Below, piece after piece: positions 23,691-32,152 of a DNA stretch of 48,412 nucleotides; position 1 is the stretch's first letter, and each line of letters starts with the position of its first letter. The position numbers and the translations under genes were made by a program. Location of the stretch: assembly GCF_002028455.1 (NCBI RefSeq), contig NZ_MWUM01000034.1:1-48412 (forward strand), given 5' to 3'. The notes under the pieces were generated by a model. That model ran no database searches and had not been told where the DNA came from. It was given only the letters and a program-made list of their open reading frames with translations. Origin of the DNA: Zoogloea sp. LCSB751. Lineage in GTDB: Bacteria; Pseudomonadota; Gammaproteobacteria; Burkholderiales; Rhodocyclaceae.

Positions 23691-25361
23691 GCGGGAATCA
23701 GCCGTCATCACCTGGAAATCTGTGTGTTCTCACCCCTGGCGGAGGATCTGCGTGCGGGAGATCTCAGTATCGCCGGTTCAGAGGAGTTCGCGGATTACCG
23801 TGATCAGTTGATCCCTTGGGACGAATGCCTGGCACTCCTTCCCGCCTACTGCGAAAAAATCGGACTTCCGCTCAAGGCCGACGACTTTGTGAAGGGACTA
23901 CGTGACGCACTCAGCACAACTGCGCGGACGTTGGACGAGAGGTTTCCCGAGTGCCACGGTGACGTGATACTGAATGCCTTCGGAGAGCCGGTACTGCGCA
24001 AGACGACTGCCCGGGAGATCCCTCAATCCGCGGTGGCGCTGCAGAATGCGCTGACGGAACGCATGCCTCCACGGCACATCCTCGACGTTCTGGGAAACAT
24101 CGAGCAATGGGTGGGATTCACGCGACATTTCGGCCCGCTCTCCGGCAACATGGCCAAGATCAAGCAGCCTGCCGAACGTTACCTACTGACCATCTTTGCC
24201 ATGGGCTGCAATCTTGGCCCCAGCCAAGCCGCAAGGCATCTAAGCAATAACGGCATCACGCCGCACATGCTCTCTTTCGTGAATCGGCGCCACTTGTCGG
24301 TCGAAAGTCTCGAAGCCGCGCAGCGCGAACTCAACGAGGTCTATCTTCGGCTGGATCTGCCCAAGATTTGGGGCGATGGCAAGACCGTTGCTGCTGATGG
24401 AACGCAATACGACTTCTTCGACGAGAATCTGCTGGCCGGATACCATTTTCGGTATCGCAAGATGGGCGCCGTGGCTTACCGCCACGTCGCCAATAACTAC
24501 ATCGCAGTGTTCCGGCACTTCATTGCGCCTGGCATCTGGGAGGCCATCTACGTCATCGAAGGGTTGCTCAAGGCAGGCTTGTCCGTCGAATCCGACACGG
24601 TGCATTCCGACACACAGGGGCAGTCTTCGACTGTTTTTGCCTTTACCCACCTTCTGGGCATCAAGTTGATGCCCAGAATTCGCAACTGGAAGAACCTGAC
24701 GCTCTACCGACCTGACAAGGCTGCAAAGTACGAACACATCAACCGCCTGTTCTCCGGTGTTGTGAACTGGGAGTTGATCGAGCGCCACTGGAAGGATTTA
24801 ATGCAAGTGGCGCTGTCCATCTACGCCGGCCGGATTTCTTCCGCGACACTGCTCCGCAAGCTGGGGTCCAGCAGCCGCAAGAATCGCCTTTTCTTCGCCG
24901 CCCAGGAACTGGGGAATGTCGTTCGGACGATCTTCCTCCTCGAATGGATTGGAAATCGGGAGATGCGTCAGGAGATCACGGCCAATACCAACAAGGTCGA
25001 GTCCTACAACGGATTTGCAAAATGGGTTTCATTCGGTGGGGATGTCATCGCGGTCAATGAACCGGACGAGCAGCAAAAGCGGTTGCGCTACAACGATCTC
25101 GTGGCCTCAGCCTTGATTCTCCAGAACACCGTCGACATGATCCGCACGCTTCAACGCATGAAGCGAGAGGGGTGGCAGATTTCGGACGACGAGGTGTCCT
25201 TCCTGAGCCCGTATCAGGTGGCGCGTGTGAAGCGTTTCGGAGTCTACAGCCTGAAGCTCAACCGCAAGCCCGAAGCCTGGATTGGCGATACCGCGTTCAA
25301 AGAGGCTGCGGCCTCCGTCCAGTATGCGCGGCAGGCAAAGACCAAGGACTCGCCGAAGTGA
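23691..25361 (+). pseudogene. Tn3-family transposase, 5'-truncated
   Basis: About 557 residues remain of a protein normally near 960-1000. The recognisable part starts at SRHHLEICVFSPLAEDL and contains the whole catalytic domain: Asp in VAADGTQYD, Asp in HSDTQGQS and Glu in NTNKVESYNGFAKW, the DDE triad of Tn3 transposases. The N-terminal DNA-binding part is missing, replaced by the IS4-type remnant. No 38-bp terminal repeat was found on either side. It is unlikely to be active. Its stop overlaps the start of the next small gene. Confidence 0.85.
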
Positions 25362-25714
25362 AAATCCCCCCACCGAACTTTTTGACAACGCCTTACGGCG
25401 ATGTGAACGCCGCGAAACTTGACGACTTGCAACTCGGCTACGACACAATTGAGTTGCTGAGGCAGGTCGAACATCTGGAGCCGATCATGCGGCGGCTCAA
25501 GCGGAGCAATGGGATTCGAGACGACATCCTGCGTCTTCACCGTATGGCCCACACGGTGATCAACGGTGCTCCGCTCAGTGAGCCATACCAGGAGGATTTG
25601 TGGGAGGCCGCAGCGGCACTGGTAGAAGAGCTTCAATCTGTGGCCAGAGCCTGCTACGACATTGCCGCCGTGATTCAGCCACTCGCGGATCTTGAACCGC
25701 ACGTGGAGGATTGA
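25358..25714 (+). CDS. Small protein coupled to Tn3-type transposase
   Basis: 118 residues starting at a GTG that overlaps the transposase stop (GTGA), so translation is coupled. The protein is mostly helical: LDDLQLGYDTIELLRQVEHL, MRRLKRSNGIRDDILRLHRM and EDLWEAAAALVEELQSVARA suggest a helical bundle or coiled coil. I do not recognise a family. Small genes in this position accompany some Tn3-family transposases and may modulate transposition, but that is inference. It is convergent with the PIN gene, 17 bases away. Confidence 0.6.
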   Translation: MKIPPPNFLTTPYGDVNAAKLDDLQLGYDTIELLRQVEHLEPIMRRLKRSNGIRDDILRLHRMAHTVINGAPLSEPYQEDLWEAAAALVEELQSVARACYDIAAVIQPLADLEPHVED

Positions 25715-25731
25715 CTGGCATAGGTCTTCAC

Positions 25732-26424
25732 CTACCTACGCATGATGCTTCCGCGAGACTCCGCCCAGTTCCTGCAGAAATCCAGTCCCGCAGCATCGAA
25801 CTCAGTTTGTAGCGATGCAATCAGGCGTCGGCCGTCGCAGTAGTCGGCATCGTTGGAGCTGATGAAAAGAACTGAGGATGGGCTGGCGTTCTGAACATTT
25901 TCCCGGGCGATACGCAGCGCGAATTCGGTAATGACGCAATCCGGCAAGCTGGATTTCCCCCGCTTCGCGGGTGCAACCGCCTTCAAGGAGCGCCGGCCCG
26001 CCCGTCGGACATCTTCGTCGGATGTCGGGAGTTCTTGGGCGGTATCGATCAGGTCTCGCGCAAAGCTTTCGCAACCCGCGATCCATTGGGCCGCGTCCAG
26101 AGTCGAAGGGCTCGGTGTTCGAGCAGAAAGAATGTCCAGCGTCTGGTGCGCATGAGCAAGATTCGATAGCGTACGGGAAAGCTCCTGAACAGCATCACTC
26201 TGAACTTTGGGGAAATTCAGTTCGAACTCCTCGCGAACCAACGATGGAATGACGATGCGGATATCCTGAGCGCCAGTGCGTACCCCGTTCGCCACGTCAA
26301 CGAGCGCCCGTGCATTCTCGGTAGAGAATTCGCGCCGAACCGGGGCTCGAACGATATCCAGCAGCACACAGGTATCGAGAATGAAGATCCAGGGCCGACC
26401 AATGCCCTCATCGCTGGCACTCAT
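25732..26424 (-). CDS. PIN-like domain protein (putative ribonuclease)
   Basis: 230 residues. The N-terminus has FILDTCVLLDIVR, where the first Asp matches the first acidic residue of PIN domains. LVREEFELNF gives a central Glu, SSLPDCVITEFAL gives Asp-Glu, and FISSNDADYCD gives the C-terminal Asp pair. This acidic order fits a PIN (DUF4935-like) nuclease fold. The start overlaps the stop of the upstream gene by 4 bases (ATGA), so the two are probably made together. It could be a toxin-like or defence RNase; no VapB-like antitoxin is recognised. Confidence 0.65.
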   Translation of the reverse strand: MSASDEGIGRPWIFILDTCVLLDIVRAPVRREFSTENARALVDVANGVRTGAQDIRIVIPSLVREEFELNFPKVQSDAVQELSRTLSNLAHAHQTLDILSARTPSPSTLDAAQWIAGCESFARDLIDTAQELPTSDEDVRRAGRRSLKAVAPAKRGKSSLPDCVITEFALRIARENVQNASPSSVLFISSNDADYCDGRRLIASLQTEFDAAGLDFCRNWAESRGSIMRR

Positions 26425-27086
26425 GCGTTCTGCTCGGCGAACTTCAGCAGGCCGCGCCCGAATTCATACTCGATGACCAGATCGCTTGCGCGCTCAAAGG
26501 TCCAACCTCCTTGCTCCATCAGCCATCGCCGGAGCATGTCCGTGTCCAGTTCGCAACGGTCTCGATGGCACTGAAGCAGAAAGGCGAACCAGCGCTCCCT
26601 GTCTAACGGGTGGGCTGAACCCGTCCCATGGTTGGCCAGAATACTGAATCGCTGCAAGGCCTCACCTGCCGCGGGGCTGACCCATACCGTAAAAGGCTTC
26701 TGGTCATCGGTGAGCTCGCATTTGATTCCCAGTGCAACAGCTGCAGGTTGTATCGCGCTCTTGGTCAGTTCAACCAGGACGGCGTTGTACTCCTGGGCAG
26801 ACAACTGGCTCTTTTCGAGCGGAACGATGTTGATGACTTCCGCTTTCTCGCCTTCAGTCAGCATGGCCACCCCGGAAGCGGGTAGCCCGCCTGAGCCATC
26901 CCGTTCGAAGACAAGCAGTGATCTATCGCCGAACATGGAGGCGTTTTCCTGCTCCTTAGCTTTGTCGCGTCGCCAGTGGGCGGGCAAGTGTTCCTGGATT
27001 GCCTCTCCCAAACGCTCCAGGGCCGGATAAAGGCCGCGAACCGTCAGTTCCCGAAAAACGAGGAATGAGCCCAAATCGTTATCCAT
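26421..27086 (-). CDS. Unknown protein between recombinase and PIN gene
   Basis: 221 residues from the ATG at 27086, 5 bases after the recombinase stop; an earlier TTG start is possible. No family recognised. The middle has a beta-rich segment (DRSLLVFERDGSGGL, EKAEVINIVPLEKSQLSAQEYN), and the C-terminal third (ERWFAFLLQCHRDRCELDTDMLRRWLMEQGGW) is helical. It overlaps the PIN gene by 4 bases. The tight three-gene arrangement with a tyrosine recombinase suggests a mobile cassette whose last two genes form one functional unit, perhaps a toxin-antitoxin or defence pair. Confidence 0.6.
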   Translation of the reverse strand: MDNDLGSFLVFRELTVRGLYPALERLGEAIQEHLPAHWRRDKAKEQENASMFGDRSLLVFERDGSGGLPASGVAMLTEGEKAEVINIVPLEKSQLSAQEYNAVLVELTKSAIQPAAVALGIKCELTDDQKPFTVWVSPAAGEALQRFSILANHGTGSAHPLDRERWFAFLLQCHRDRCELDTDMLRRWLMEQGGWTFERASDLVIEYEFGRGLLKFAEQNA

Positions 27087-27091
27087 ATGAA

Positions 27092-28372
27092 TCAATCCCA
27101 GGTGGTGTTGGTAGAAGGTTCGTGGAAGCTCGTTTCGAGCCCGCAGTGATTGTCATCCGCAATCTGGTAGATCGCGTCGATCAGCTCGTAGATCGTTTCG
27201 TCCAGTGCCGCTCTGGACACAAGGGGAATCGCCAGTTCGTACTCGGAGCCGTCCGGGTTGAGACGGCGCATGTTCAAGGGCCCGAAGCAGCGCTGTTCAA
27301 TGGCTTGGCGGGCCCGGGTCATCCCGCGCATTGACTCGCTCAGACGGATCAGCGTGAGTTTTACGCGGACAGTGGCAGTCTCAGGCGCAAGGCGTGCTTC
27401 CGCTGGCGCAGCTTTGTGTTCGGCAGGCGCCTCCCGTAAAACCAATCCCTTCTCGAAGCGCGCCTGCAGTCCGGAATCCACCGCATCGATGTATCGCATG
27501 GCCGACTTGATGTCCTTCCAGCCGACATAGGCCATCAAGTCCTTCACATCCCAGCCGCTGGCCCGTGCCCAACCTGCAAATCCTCGGCGCAGTGAGTGAC
27601 TACTATAGTCTCCCGATTCTTCGATCCCCGCCGCGGCAAAGATATCCCGCAGCAGCGGGATCAGACTTCCGGGATGAAGACCCGTCGGCGCGAGGTTTCC
27701 CCATCGCCCAATTTTCCGAAAAACCTCACCTTCAACGAGCCCCGAGCTTGCGATCCATGTCGAGTATGCGGTCACGGGACAAAGTCTCGACAAGGCCGGA
27801 CATTGAAAGCGCCGTCCCGCAAACGCCCGGTCTCCTTTGCTTCGCGGGAGATAGCAGGTCAAGCCTTCGCCGGGAACAACGTCGATATACTCAATGCGCA
27901 GACTGGAGAGTTCGTCGGCTCTGAAGCCCCGCCAGAAGCCGATGAGAACCAGTGCTCGATCACGGGTATGTCGCAGGAGCGCCTGTTGATCGCCAGATAC
28001 CTGTGCAAGGGCGATCCCGCGTTCAAGCCAATCGACAACGCGCTGCAAATGGTCAAGCTCAAGGGGCTTGGCCTGCTTCTCCTGACTGGGGTGGAGCGCC
28101 CGGATACCCTTGAGAACCTGGCGAATCAGGGGGGCTTTGGTCGGATCGACAAAACCGTGATCGGCATGCCACCGGGACAGTGCGGCCAATCGATGGCGTA
28201 GCGTGCTGGACGCAAGCTTACCGCCGTAGTCGGCCAGATAACGGGCAACCGAGTCGGTCGTAGCCGGCAAAAAACCTCCCCACTCAACCTCGAAGTGTCG
28301 CAAGGCCGATTCGTAGCTCAGACGGGTGTTTTCCCGCTGGGCGGCGTCAAGGTATTGGTCGAGGCGGTTCAT
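27092..28372 (-). CDS. Tyrosine recombinase/integrase with C-terminal extension
   Basis: 426 residues from the ATG at 28372; a TTG at 28408 is an alternative. The catalytic set is visible: Arg151 in FWRGFRADEL, Lys near 179 (RSKGD), HSLRRGF giving His259 and Arg262, Trp285 in YVGWKD, and the nucleophile Tyr294 in AMRYIDAVDS. An N-terminal SAM-like core-binding domain precedes it. About 125 residues follow the Tyr, including a segment (AAPAEARLAPETATVRVKL) and a helical end not usual for integrases. It could be the resolvase-type recombinase (TnpS-like) of a Tn3-family element or the integrase of a small island. Confidence 0.85.
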   Translation of the reverse strand: MNRLDQYLDAAQRENTRLSYESALRHFEVEWGGFLPATTDSVARYLADYGGKLASSTLRHRLAALSRWHADHGFVDPTKAPLIRQVLKGIRALHPSQEKQAKPLELDHLQRVVDWLERGIALAQVSGDQQALLRHTRDRALVLIGFWRGFRADELSSLRIEYIDVVPGEGLTCYLPRSKGDRAFAGRRFQCPALSRLCPVTAYSTWIASSGLVEGEVFRKIGRWGNLAPTGLHPGSLIPLLRDIFAAAGIEESGDYSSHSLRRGFAGWARASGWDVKDLMAYVGWKDIKSAMRYIDAVDSGLQARFEKGLVLREAPAEHKAAPAEARLAPETATVRVKLTLIRLSESMRGMTRARQAIEQRCFGPLNMRRLNPDGSEYELAIPLVSRAALDETIYELIDAIYQIADDNHCGLETSFHEPSTNTTWD

Positions 28373-28422
28373 CGAGGACAAGGGTATGACAAATCCACCG
28401 CGGAGCAAACAGCTTCAGGCGC

Positions 28423-28493
28423 CTAAGCCGAGATGAACGACGCTTAGCCGAAAGCGCTTAGTATGTCCTTCCCAAAAGGGATAAAAAGGACAT
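28423..28493. promoter_or_regulatory. Repeat-rich intergenic site between recombinase and 28.5-kb gene
   Basis: The hexamer GCTTAG occurs at 28442-28447 and 28456-28461, and its inverse CTAAGC at 28423-28428. The first two are part of longer related copies (CGCCTAAGCCG, CGCTTAGCCG). Immediately downstream, ATGTCCTT (28463-28470) pairs with AAGGACAT (28486-28493) around CCCAAAAGGG. Such clustered symmetric elements next to a tyrosine recombinase gene fit a recombinase binding/attachment site or a divergent promoter with an operator overlapping the plus-strand start codon. Confidence 0.4.
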
Positions 28494-29217
28494 GTCGGCG
28501 ATGCTGACCCACTGGGAGCTGGAACATTATCGACAGCTGTACCGCAATCAGATCGACCGGCTTGTCGATACCTTGACGGCGCGGCTCCTGCCGACGTTCG
28601 ACTCCGTACACGAGGAAGTCGAGGCGATTCAACAGGAGGCGTATCGAGCGAGTCTTGAGTGCGCCAACGACGGCAATTGGCTCGATCCGCAAATGGCCCA
28701 TGATGCTGTTTTGGAGGCCTCAGTGGAGCATTTCGACATCGTGCTCGATCTCCGCCAGGGGCTTCAGAACATGTTTGCGGTCAGTCTCTACCACTTGTTT
28801 GAGCAGCAAGTCCGGACTTTTCACGTTCGAGTCCTGCGGCAAAAGCCGCTCAAATTTGGGCCCGACGTACTGCACGCGTGGGACAAGATGTCCCTGGATC
28901 CCGTCCTGACCACAGACCAACGTTCTGGCCTGGATGAACTCCGCCTGCTGGCCAATACCGTCAAACACGGGGACGGTACTTCGGCCAAAGAGCTCTATGC
29001 CGTGGCACCTCACCTTTTTCTCAATGACTGGGAGCAGGATGCGCTCGATGACCCGACGGTCATTGTTCATAAACCGGATATCGGCACACCGCTCTTCGGG
29101 CAAGACCTTTTCGTCCGTCCGGGCGACATACATCGCTACCGGCAGCTCCTCAATGGCGTATGGTCAGCTTACCTGGAGGTTTTTCACGGGAAGGGGCAGC
29201 CGGTCGGCCGCAGCTGA
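28492..29217 (+). CDS. Unknown protein, possibly HEPN-like
   Basis: 241 residues from the ATG at 28492; ATG at 28501 is an alternative. The protein is helical and polar. The stretch LRLLANTVKHGDGTSAKEL near residue 150 resembles the loop of HEPN-superfamily proteins, but the exact R-x4-6-H spacing is not met, so the assignment is weak. FAVSLYHLFEQQVRTFHVRV precedes it. The gene sits in a block of toxin-like and defence-like genes. It is convergent with the GNAT gene, with 5 bases between stops. Confidence 0.55.
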   Translation: MSAMLTHWELEHYRQLYRNQIDRLVDTLTARLLPTFDSVHEEVEAIQQEAYRASLECANDGNWLDPQMAHDAVLEASVEHFDIVLDLRQGLQNMFAVSLYHLFEQQVRTFHVRVLRQKPLKFGPDVLHAWDKMSLDPVLTTDQRSGLDELRLLANTVKHGDGTSAKELYAVAPHLFLNDWEQDALDDPTVIVHKPDIGTPLFGQDLFVRPGDIHRYRQLLNGVWSAYLEVFHGKGQPVGRS

Positions 29218-29222
29218 TGCAC

Positions 29223-29786
29223 TCAGAGGCCCTTGAAGACGTCCCGGTGCATCTTGATCGTAGCGGGCCGAACGCGCTTCTTGGTGTGGTTCCTGGCCAT
29301 GTCTTCCGCCCACAGGCTGGTCTCGAACCCAAGCTTTTTGTAGAAACCGAGCACCGCATCATCGTTGTCCGCATCGACAACGATCAATCGTGCGGCGGAC
29401 AAGCCTGCCGTATTGAGAATGTCGCCGAGCAGGAGCGCCATCAAGGCGGCACCCACACCCGTACGCTGGAGGTCCTGATGGACCGCAAGTCGTCCAATCT
29501 TCACCGCGGGAAAGGCAGCAAGTTCGACGTGTTCATCGACCCCCAAGTCGAACTTCTCTGAAGTATTGAGCTTGATCGCATCGTTGGCGAGGGTGAAATA
29601 CCCAACCGGGCCTTCGAACTGCTGATGAAAAACCACGTTGGTGAAGCCCAGCCTGGCTTCATGCAAGGCCAGCGCCTGCGTCGCCAGGAACTCGTCCAGC
29701 CGGGGCTTTCCACAGGAGAATCTCTCAAGGGTCGTCGGATTCACCTCCGTGATCGGGAGGTAACCGTAGCCCGCTTCGGACAGCAT
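29223..29786 (-). CDS. GNAT acetyltransferase, toxin-like
   Basis: 187 residues. The acetyl-CoA binding motif A is in KIGRLAVHQDLQRTGVGAAL (Q-R-T-G-V-G-A), followed by ARLIVVDADNDDAVLGFYKKLGF, the motif B region of Gcn5-related acetyltransferases. N-terminal length and the FSCGKPRLDEFL segment match GNAT toxins that acetylate aminoacyl-tRNA. The start overlaps the stop of a short upstream gene (TGATG), the arrangement of antitoxin-toxin pairs. The usual partner is a ribbon-helix-helix DUF1778 antitoxin; the upstream product is not clearly of that family, so toxin status is inferred. Confidence 0.75.
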   Translation of the reverse strand: MLSEAGYGYLPITEVNPTTLERFSCGKPRLDEFLATQALALHEARLGFTNVVFHQQFEGPVGYFTLANDAIKLNTSEKFDLGVDEHVELAAFPAVKIGRLAVHQDLQRTGVGAALMALLLGDILNTAGLSAARLIVVDADNDDAVLGFYKKLGFETSLWAEDMARNHTKKRVRPATIKMHRDVFKGL

Positions 29787-29983
29787 CAGCCCGGCAGCGT
29801 GATCCGGTATTTGTCGAGGAAGTGAGCCTCTTTGGCGCGCTGAGCCGCAGCGGCCAGATGTACCGCGCGCTCCTGAACAGCCTGAGTCGGCCGGACAGAC
29901 TCCACGGACACGACAAGCCGCTTCTTCGCCTTGAGGGACGAAGCGTGTTTCTTCATAAGAAGGCTGCGGGCAGAGTGTTTCAT
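29786..29983 (-). CDS. Short basic protein, putative antitoxin partner
   Basis: About 65 residues if started at 29983 (ATG at 29956 and 30031 are alternatives). It is basic at its start (MKHSARSLLMKKHASSLKAK) and ends AAAAQRAKEAHFLDKYRITL. The last part resembles the tail of short antitoxins that bind their toxin. The stop overlaps the GNAT start by one base, implying coupled translation. A perfect 11-bp palindrome lies just upstream and could be its autoregulatory operator. No domain is recognised. Confidence 0.5.
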   Translation of the reverse strand: MKHSARSLLMKKHASSLKAKKRLVVSVESVRPTQAVQERAVHLAAAAQRAKEAHFLDKYRITLPG

Positions 29984-30003
29984 GGTAAAGGCACAGTACG
30001 TAA

Positions 30004-30033
30004 GAATGCCTTCCACGCGATGGGAAGGCATTC
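30004..30033. promoter_or_regulatory. 11-bp palindrome upstream of the GNAT pair
   Basis: GAATGCCTTCC (30004-30014) and GGAAGGCATTC (30023-30033) are perfect inverted copies spaced by 8 bases. The position directly upstream of the likely starts of the short gene suits an operator bound by an antitoxin complex. It could equally form an RNA hairpin, but no T-tract follows on either strand. Confidence 0.45.
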
Positions 30034-30096
30034 GAATACTAGATCAAAAAAGAGAAGGTGCGCAATGGATACTATCCAGCAGCGAGCACACTTCGC

Positions 30097-30264
30097 TCAT
30101 GAAGCTACAGTGTGGTGGTTCAGTATGACCGTGCGGTCCCAGGCGGTAATGTGCGGCATGAAGGCCTCCAGCAGTACCTGACGTATTGAAGCGCAGGTCC
30201 GTCGGTCATCGTCCATGAGGTTCATGTAGAGTTCGGCGGTCAGTTCGATCAGGTAGGTGGCCGC
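30097..30264 (-). pseudogene. Unassigned coding remnant
   Basis: The minus strand reads AATYLIELTAELYMNLMDD, then ASIRQVLLEAFMPHITAWDR and TVILNHHTVAS before a TGA. The composition is protein-like, but it is bounded upstream by a stop at 30267 and has no start. I do not recognise the family. It sits between the GNAT pair and the HsdR remnant and is probably a leftover of a gene cut by rearrangement. Confidence 0.3.
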
Positions 30265-30285
30265 CTAACCTCCTGCGTCTGATCC

Positions 30286-31098
30286 TTGCGGGACGAGCCT
30301 CTAGAGCCCCATTCGTCATCGCGCGTCGCCAATCGGCGCGGACAGGTGCGAGATAACTTTGCCGCCGAGTTCAGCGTGCTTGGCCGCATCTGGGAGGCGC
30401 TTTCACCGGACACCGTGCTGGGTCCGTTCGAAAAGGACTACAAGTGGCTGTCGCAGGTCTACCAGTCGGTACAGCCGTCCAGCGGACATGGCAAGCTGAT
30501 CTGGCATTCGCTGGGCGCCAAGACCATAGAGCTGATCCACCAAAACGTACATGTGGATGCGGTGCGCGATGACCTCGACACCCTGGTGCTGGATGCCGAC
30601 CTGCTGGAAGCAGTGCTCTCCAATCCTGACCCCAAAAAGGCCAAGGAGATCGAGATCAAGCTGAACCGACGCATGCGCACACATGCGGGCAATCCGAAGT
30701 TCAAACAACTGTCAGAGCGGTTGGATGCACTGAAGGACCGTTTTGAATCAGGTCAGATCAACAGCGTCGAGTTTTTGAAGCAGCTCTTGGAGATTGCCAA
30801 GGAAACGCTGCAGGCTGAGAAGGAAGTGCCCCCTGAAGAAGACGAGGACCGTGGCAAGGCTGCGTTGACAGAACTGTTCAACGAGGTCAAAACGGCGGAG
30901 ACACCCATCATGGTCGAACGGGTGGTCGCAGACATTGATGAAATCGTCCGCTTCGTACGATTCCCCGGCTGGCAAGGTACGCAGGCCGGTGAACGGGAGG
31001 TCAAGAAGGCACTACGCAAAGCTCTGTTCAAATACAAGCTGCATGCTGATGAGGAACTGTTTGAGAAGGCTTACAGCTATATACGGCAGTATTACTAG
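30286..31098 (+). pseudogene. Type I restriction enzyme R subunit (HsdR), C-terminal remnant
   Basis: About 250 residues match the C-terminal helical part of HsdR: FAAEFSVLGRIWEALSPDT, FEKDYKWLSQVYQSVQP, HSLGAKTIELIHQNVHVD, and the final EREVKKALRKALFKYKLHAD with KAYSYIRQYY. HsdR is normally about 1000 residues with an N-terminal nuclease and two RecA-like motor domains; all of these are missing. Homology starts abruptly near 30349 without a start codon. No hsdM or hsdS is in the window. This is a non-functional leftover of a type I restriction system. Confidence 0.85.
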
Positions 31099-31124
31099 AC
31101 GACCAACAGGCGCGGATGGTACCG

Positions 31125-31381
31125 CCGGAGGCAAGATGAATCTGCGTTACGGGTAGAAATGGGCGCTTACTCTCAATCTCAACGAGGTAACGATTGAGGG
31201 GCAGGCCTCCTACACCAAGGTGGACCATCGTTTCCAGGCATGCCAGTGACACGGACGATGCGCAATAGAGCATCGGCAGCCCTTAGCGATTCCAACGTCC
31301 GCCTGCGATCTTCGCTCCGGCTCCCGTCAGGTCATCTGCCGTATAGTTCGGTGTGTCGCTTGCAATCCGCCATGCGCGCAT
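31125..31381 (-). pseudogene. RES-domain toxin remnant with internal stop
   Basis: Read on the minus strand from an ATG overlapping the antitoxin stop (TGATG), the product is WRIASDTPNYTADDL, TGAGAKIAGGRWNR, then TAA at 31283-31285. The same frame continues with GLPMLYCASSVSLACLETMV, then HLGVGGLPLNRYLVEIE and FLPVTQIHLA before homology stops near 31125. RES toxins degrade NAD+ or modify targets with it; the GGRWN and YCA...LE motifs are diagnostic. Both the stop and the missing C-terminal half show that the toxin is inactive. Confidence 0.7.
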
Positions 31382-31968
31382 CAGGCAAAAACCCCAGCCT
31401 GGGTCTGCACAAGTAGACGAGAGACCAGTTCTTGGCCGTCTGTTGTGTCCATGTAGTCCGCCGGCTTCGCACCTCCCAACGCAGGAATGGGCTGTTCAAG
31501 CCAATCACCGACCCACCTAGCCGCATCGAAGCCTGTCGCATCACCAGAGTCTCCTACCATGATTGCGACTTGACCGATCAAACGCTCCAGTCCCAGCACC
31601 CGTTCTGACTGATCGGTCGAAAGCATTTCGCCTTCACGTATTTTTCGTGCAATGGTGGCTCGCCGCAGGTCGAGGATACGGACAATACGATCCCTAGGGA
31701 CGGACGTCAGATCGACGATCAGGTCCACGTGGGTGGCGGGAACCTTTCCCCGAATCACGCCGGTAAACTCGGCTGGGGAGGCTTGGTAGAGACTCTTGGC
31801 GTAAGCGAGCACGCCGACGCGAGCATGAGTGGTGCCTGCACGCTTCTTGATTACCTTACTTTGGGAATTCTTACTGGTGCTGATCCACTCGATGCCAGAG
31901 GTTACGCGCTCCTTGGCTTGCGCCGTGCGCCCCCTCTTGGGACGTGGTGTTTTCGCAATGAATTCCAT
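31381..31968 (-). CDS. Xre/MbcA/ParS-type antitoxin
   Basis: 195 residues. The C-terminal half has the toxin-binding MbcA/ParS-like domain: VLGLERLIGQVAIMVGDS, then FDAARWVGDWLEQPIPALGG and the end block ELVSRLLVQTQAGVFA. An Xre-type DNA-binding region would be in the middle (SVPRDRIVRILDLRRATIARK). Such proteins repress their own operon and neutralise a RES toxin encoded just downstream. Here the downstream RES gene is broken, so the antitoxin is now orphaned. The N-terminus is unusually basic and long. Confidence 0.82.
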   Translation of the reverse strand: MEFIAKTPRPKRGRTAQAKERVTSGIEWISTSKNSQSKVIKKRAGTTHARVGVLAYAKSLYQASPAEFTGVIRGKVPATHVDLIVDLTSVPRDRIVRILDLRRATIARKIREGEMLSTDQSERVLGLERLIGQVAIMVGDSGDATGFDAARWVGDWLEQPIPALGGAKPADYMDTTDGQELVSRLLVQTQAGVFA

Positions 31969-32152
31969 GATCGCACCTACTCATTTGATTTCTCAGTATA
32001 GCTCGGACGGGACAGCGCCTCGGGGCCGCATGTCCAGGCCGCACTTGCCTGCGGCATAGAGTCAGTGACGAAGGTGTGCGTTGGCGCGCTATTTCTATCG
32101 GTTCAGAGCCCGTTGTACACCAGATACAAGCCCGTTAGCCTCTCTGAGACTT

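Noticed and set aside
31729..32059. Short plus-strand frames opposite the MbcA-type antitoxin.
   Set aside because: Antisense to a conserved gene and without start signals.
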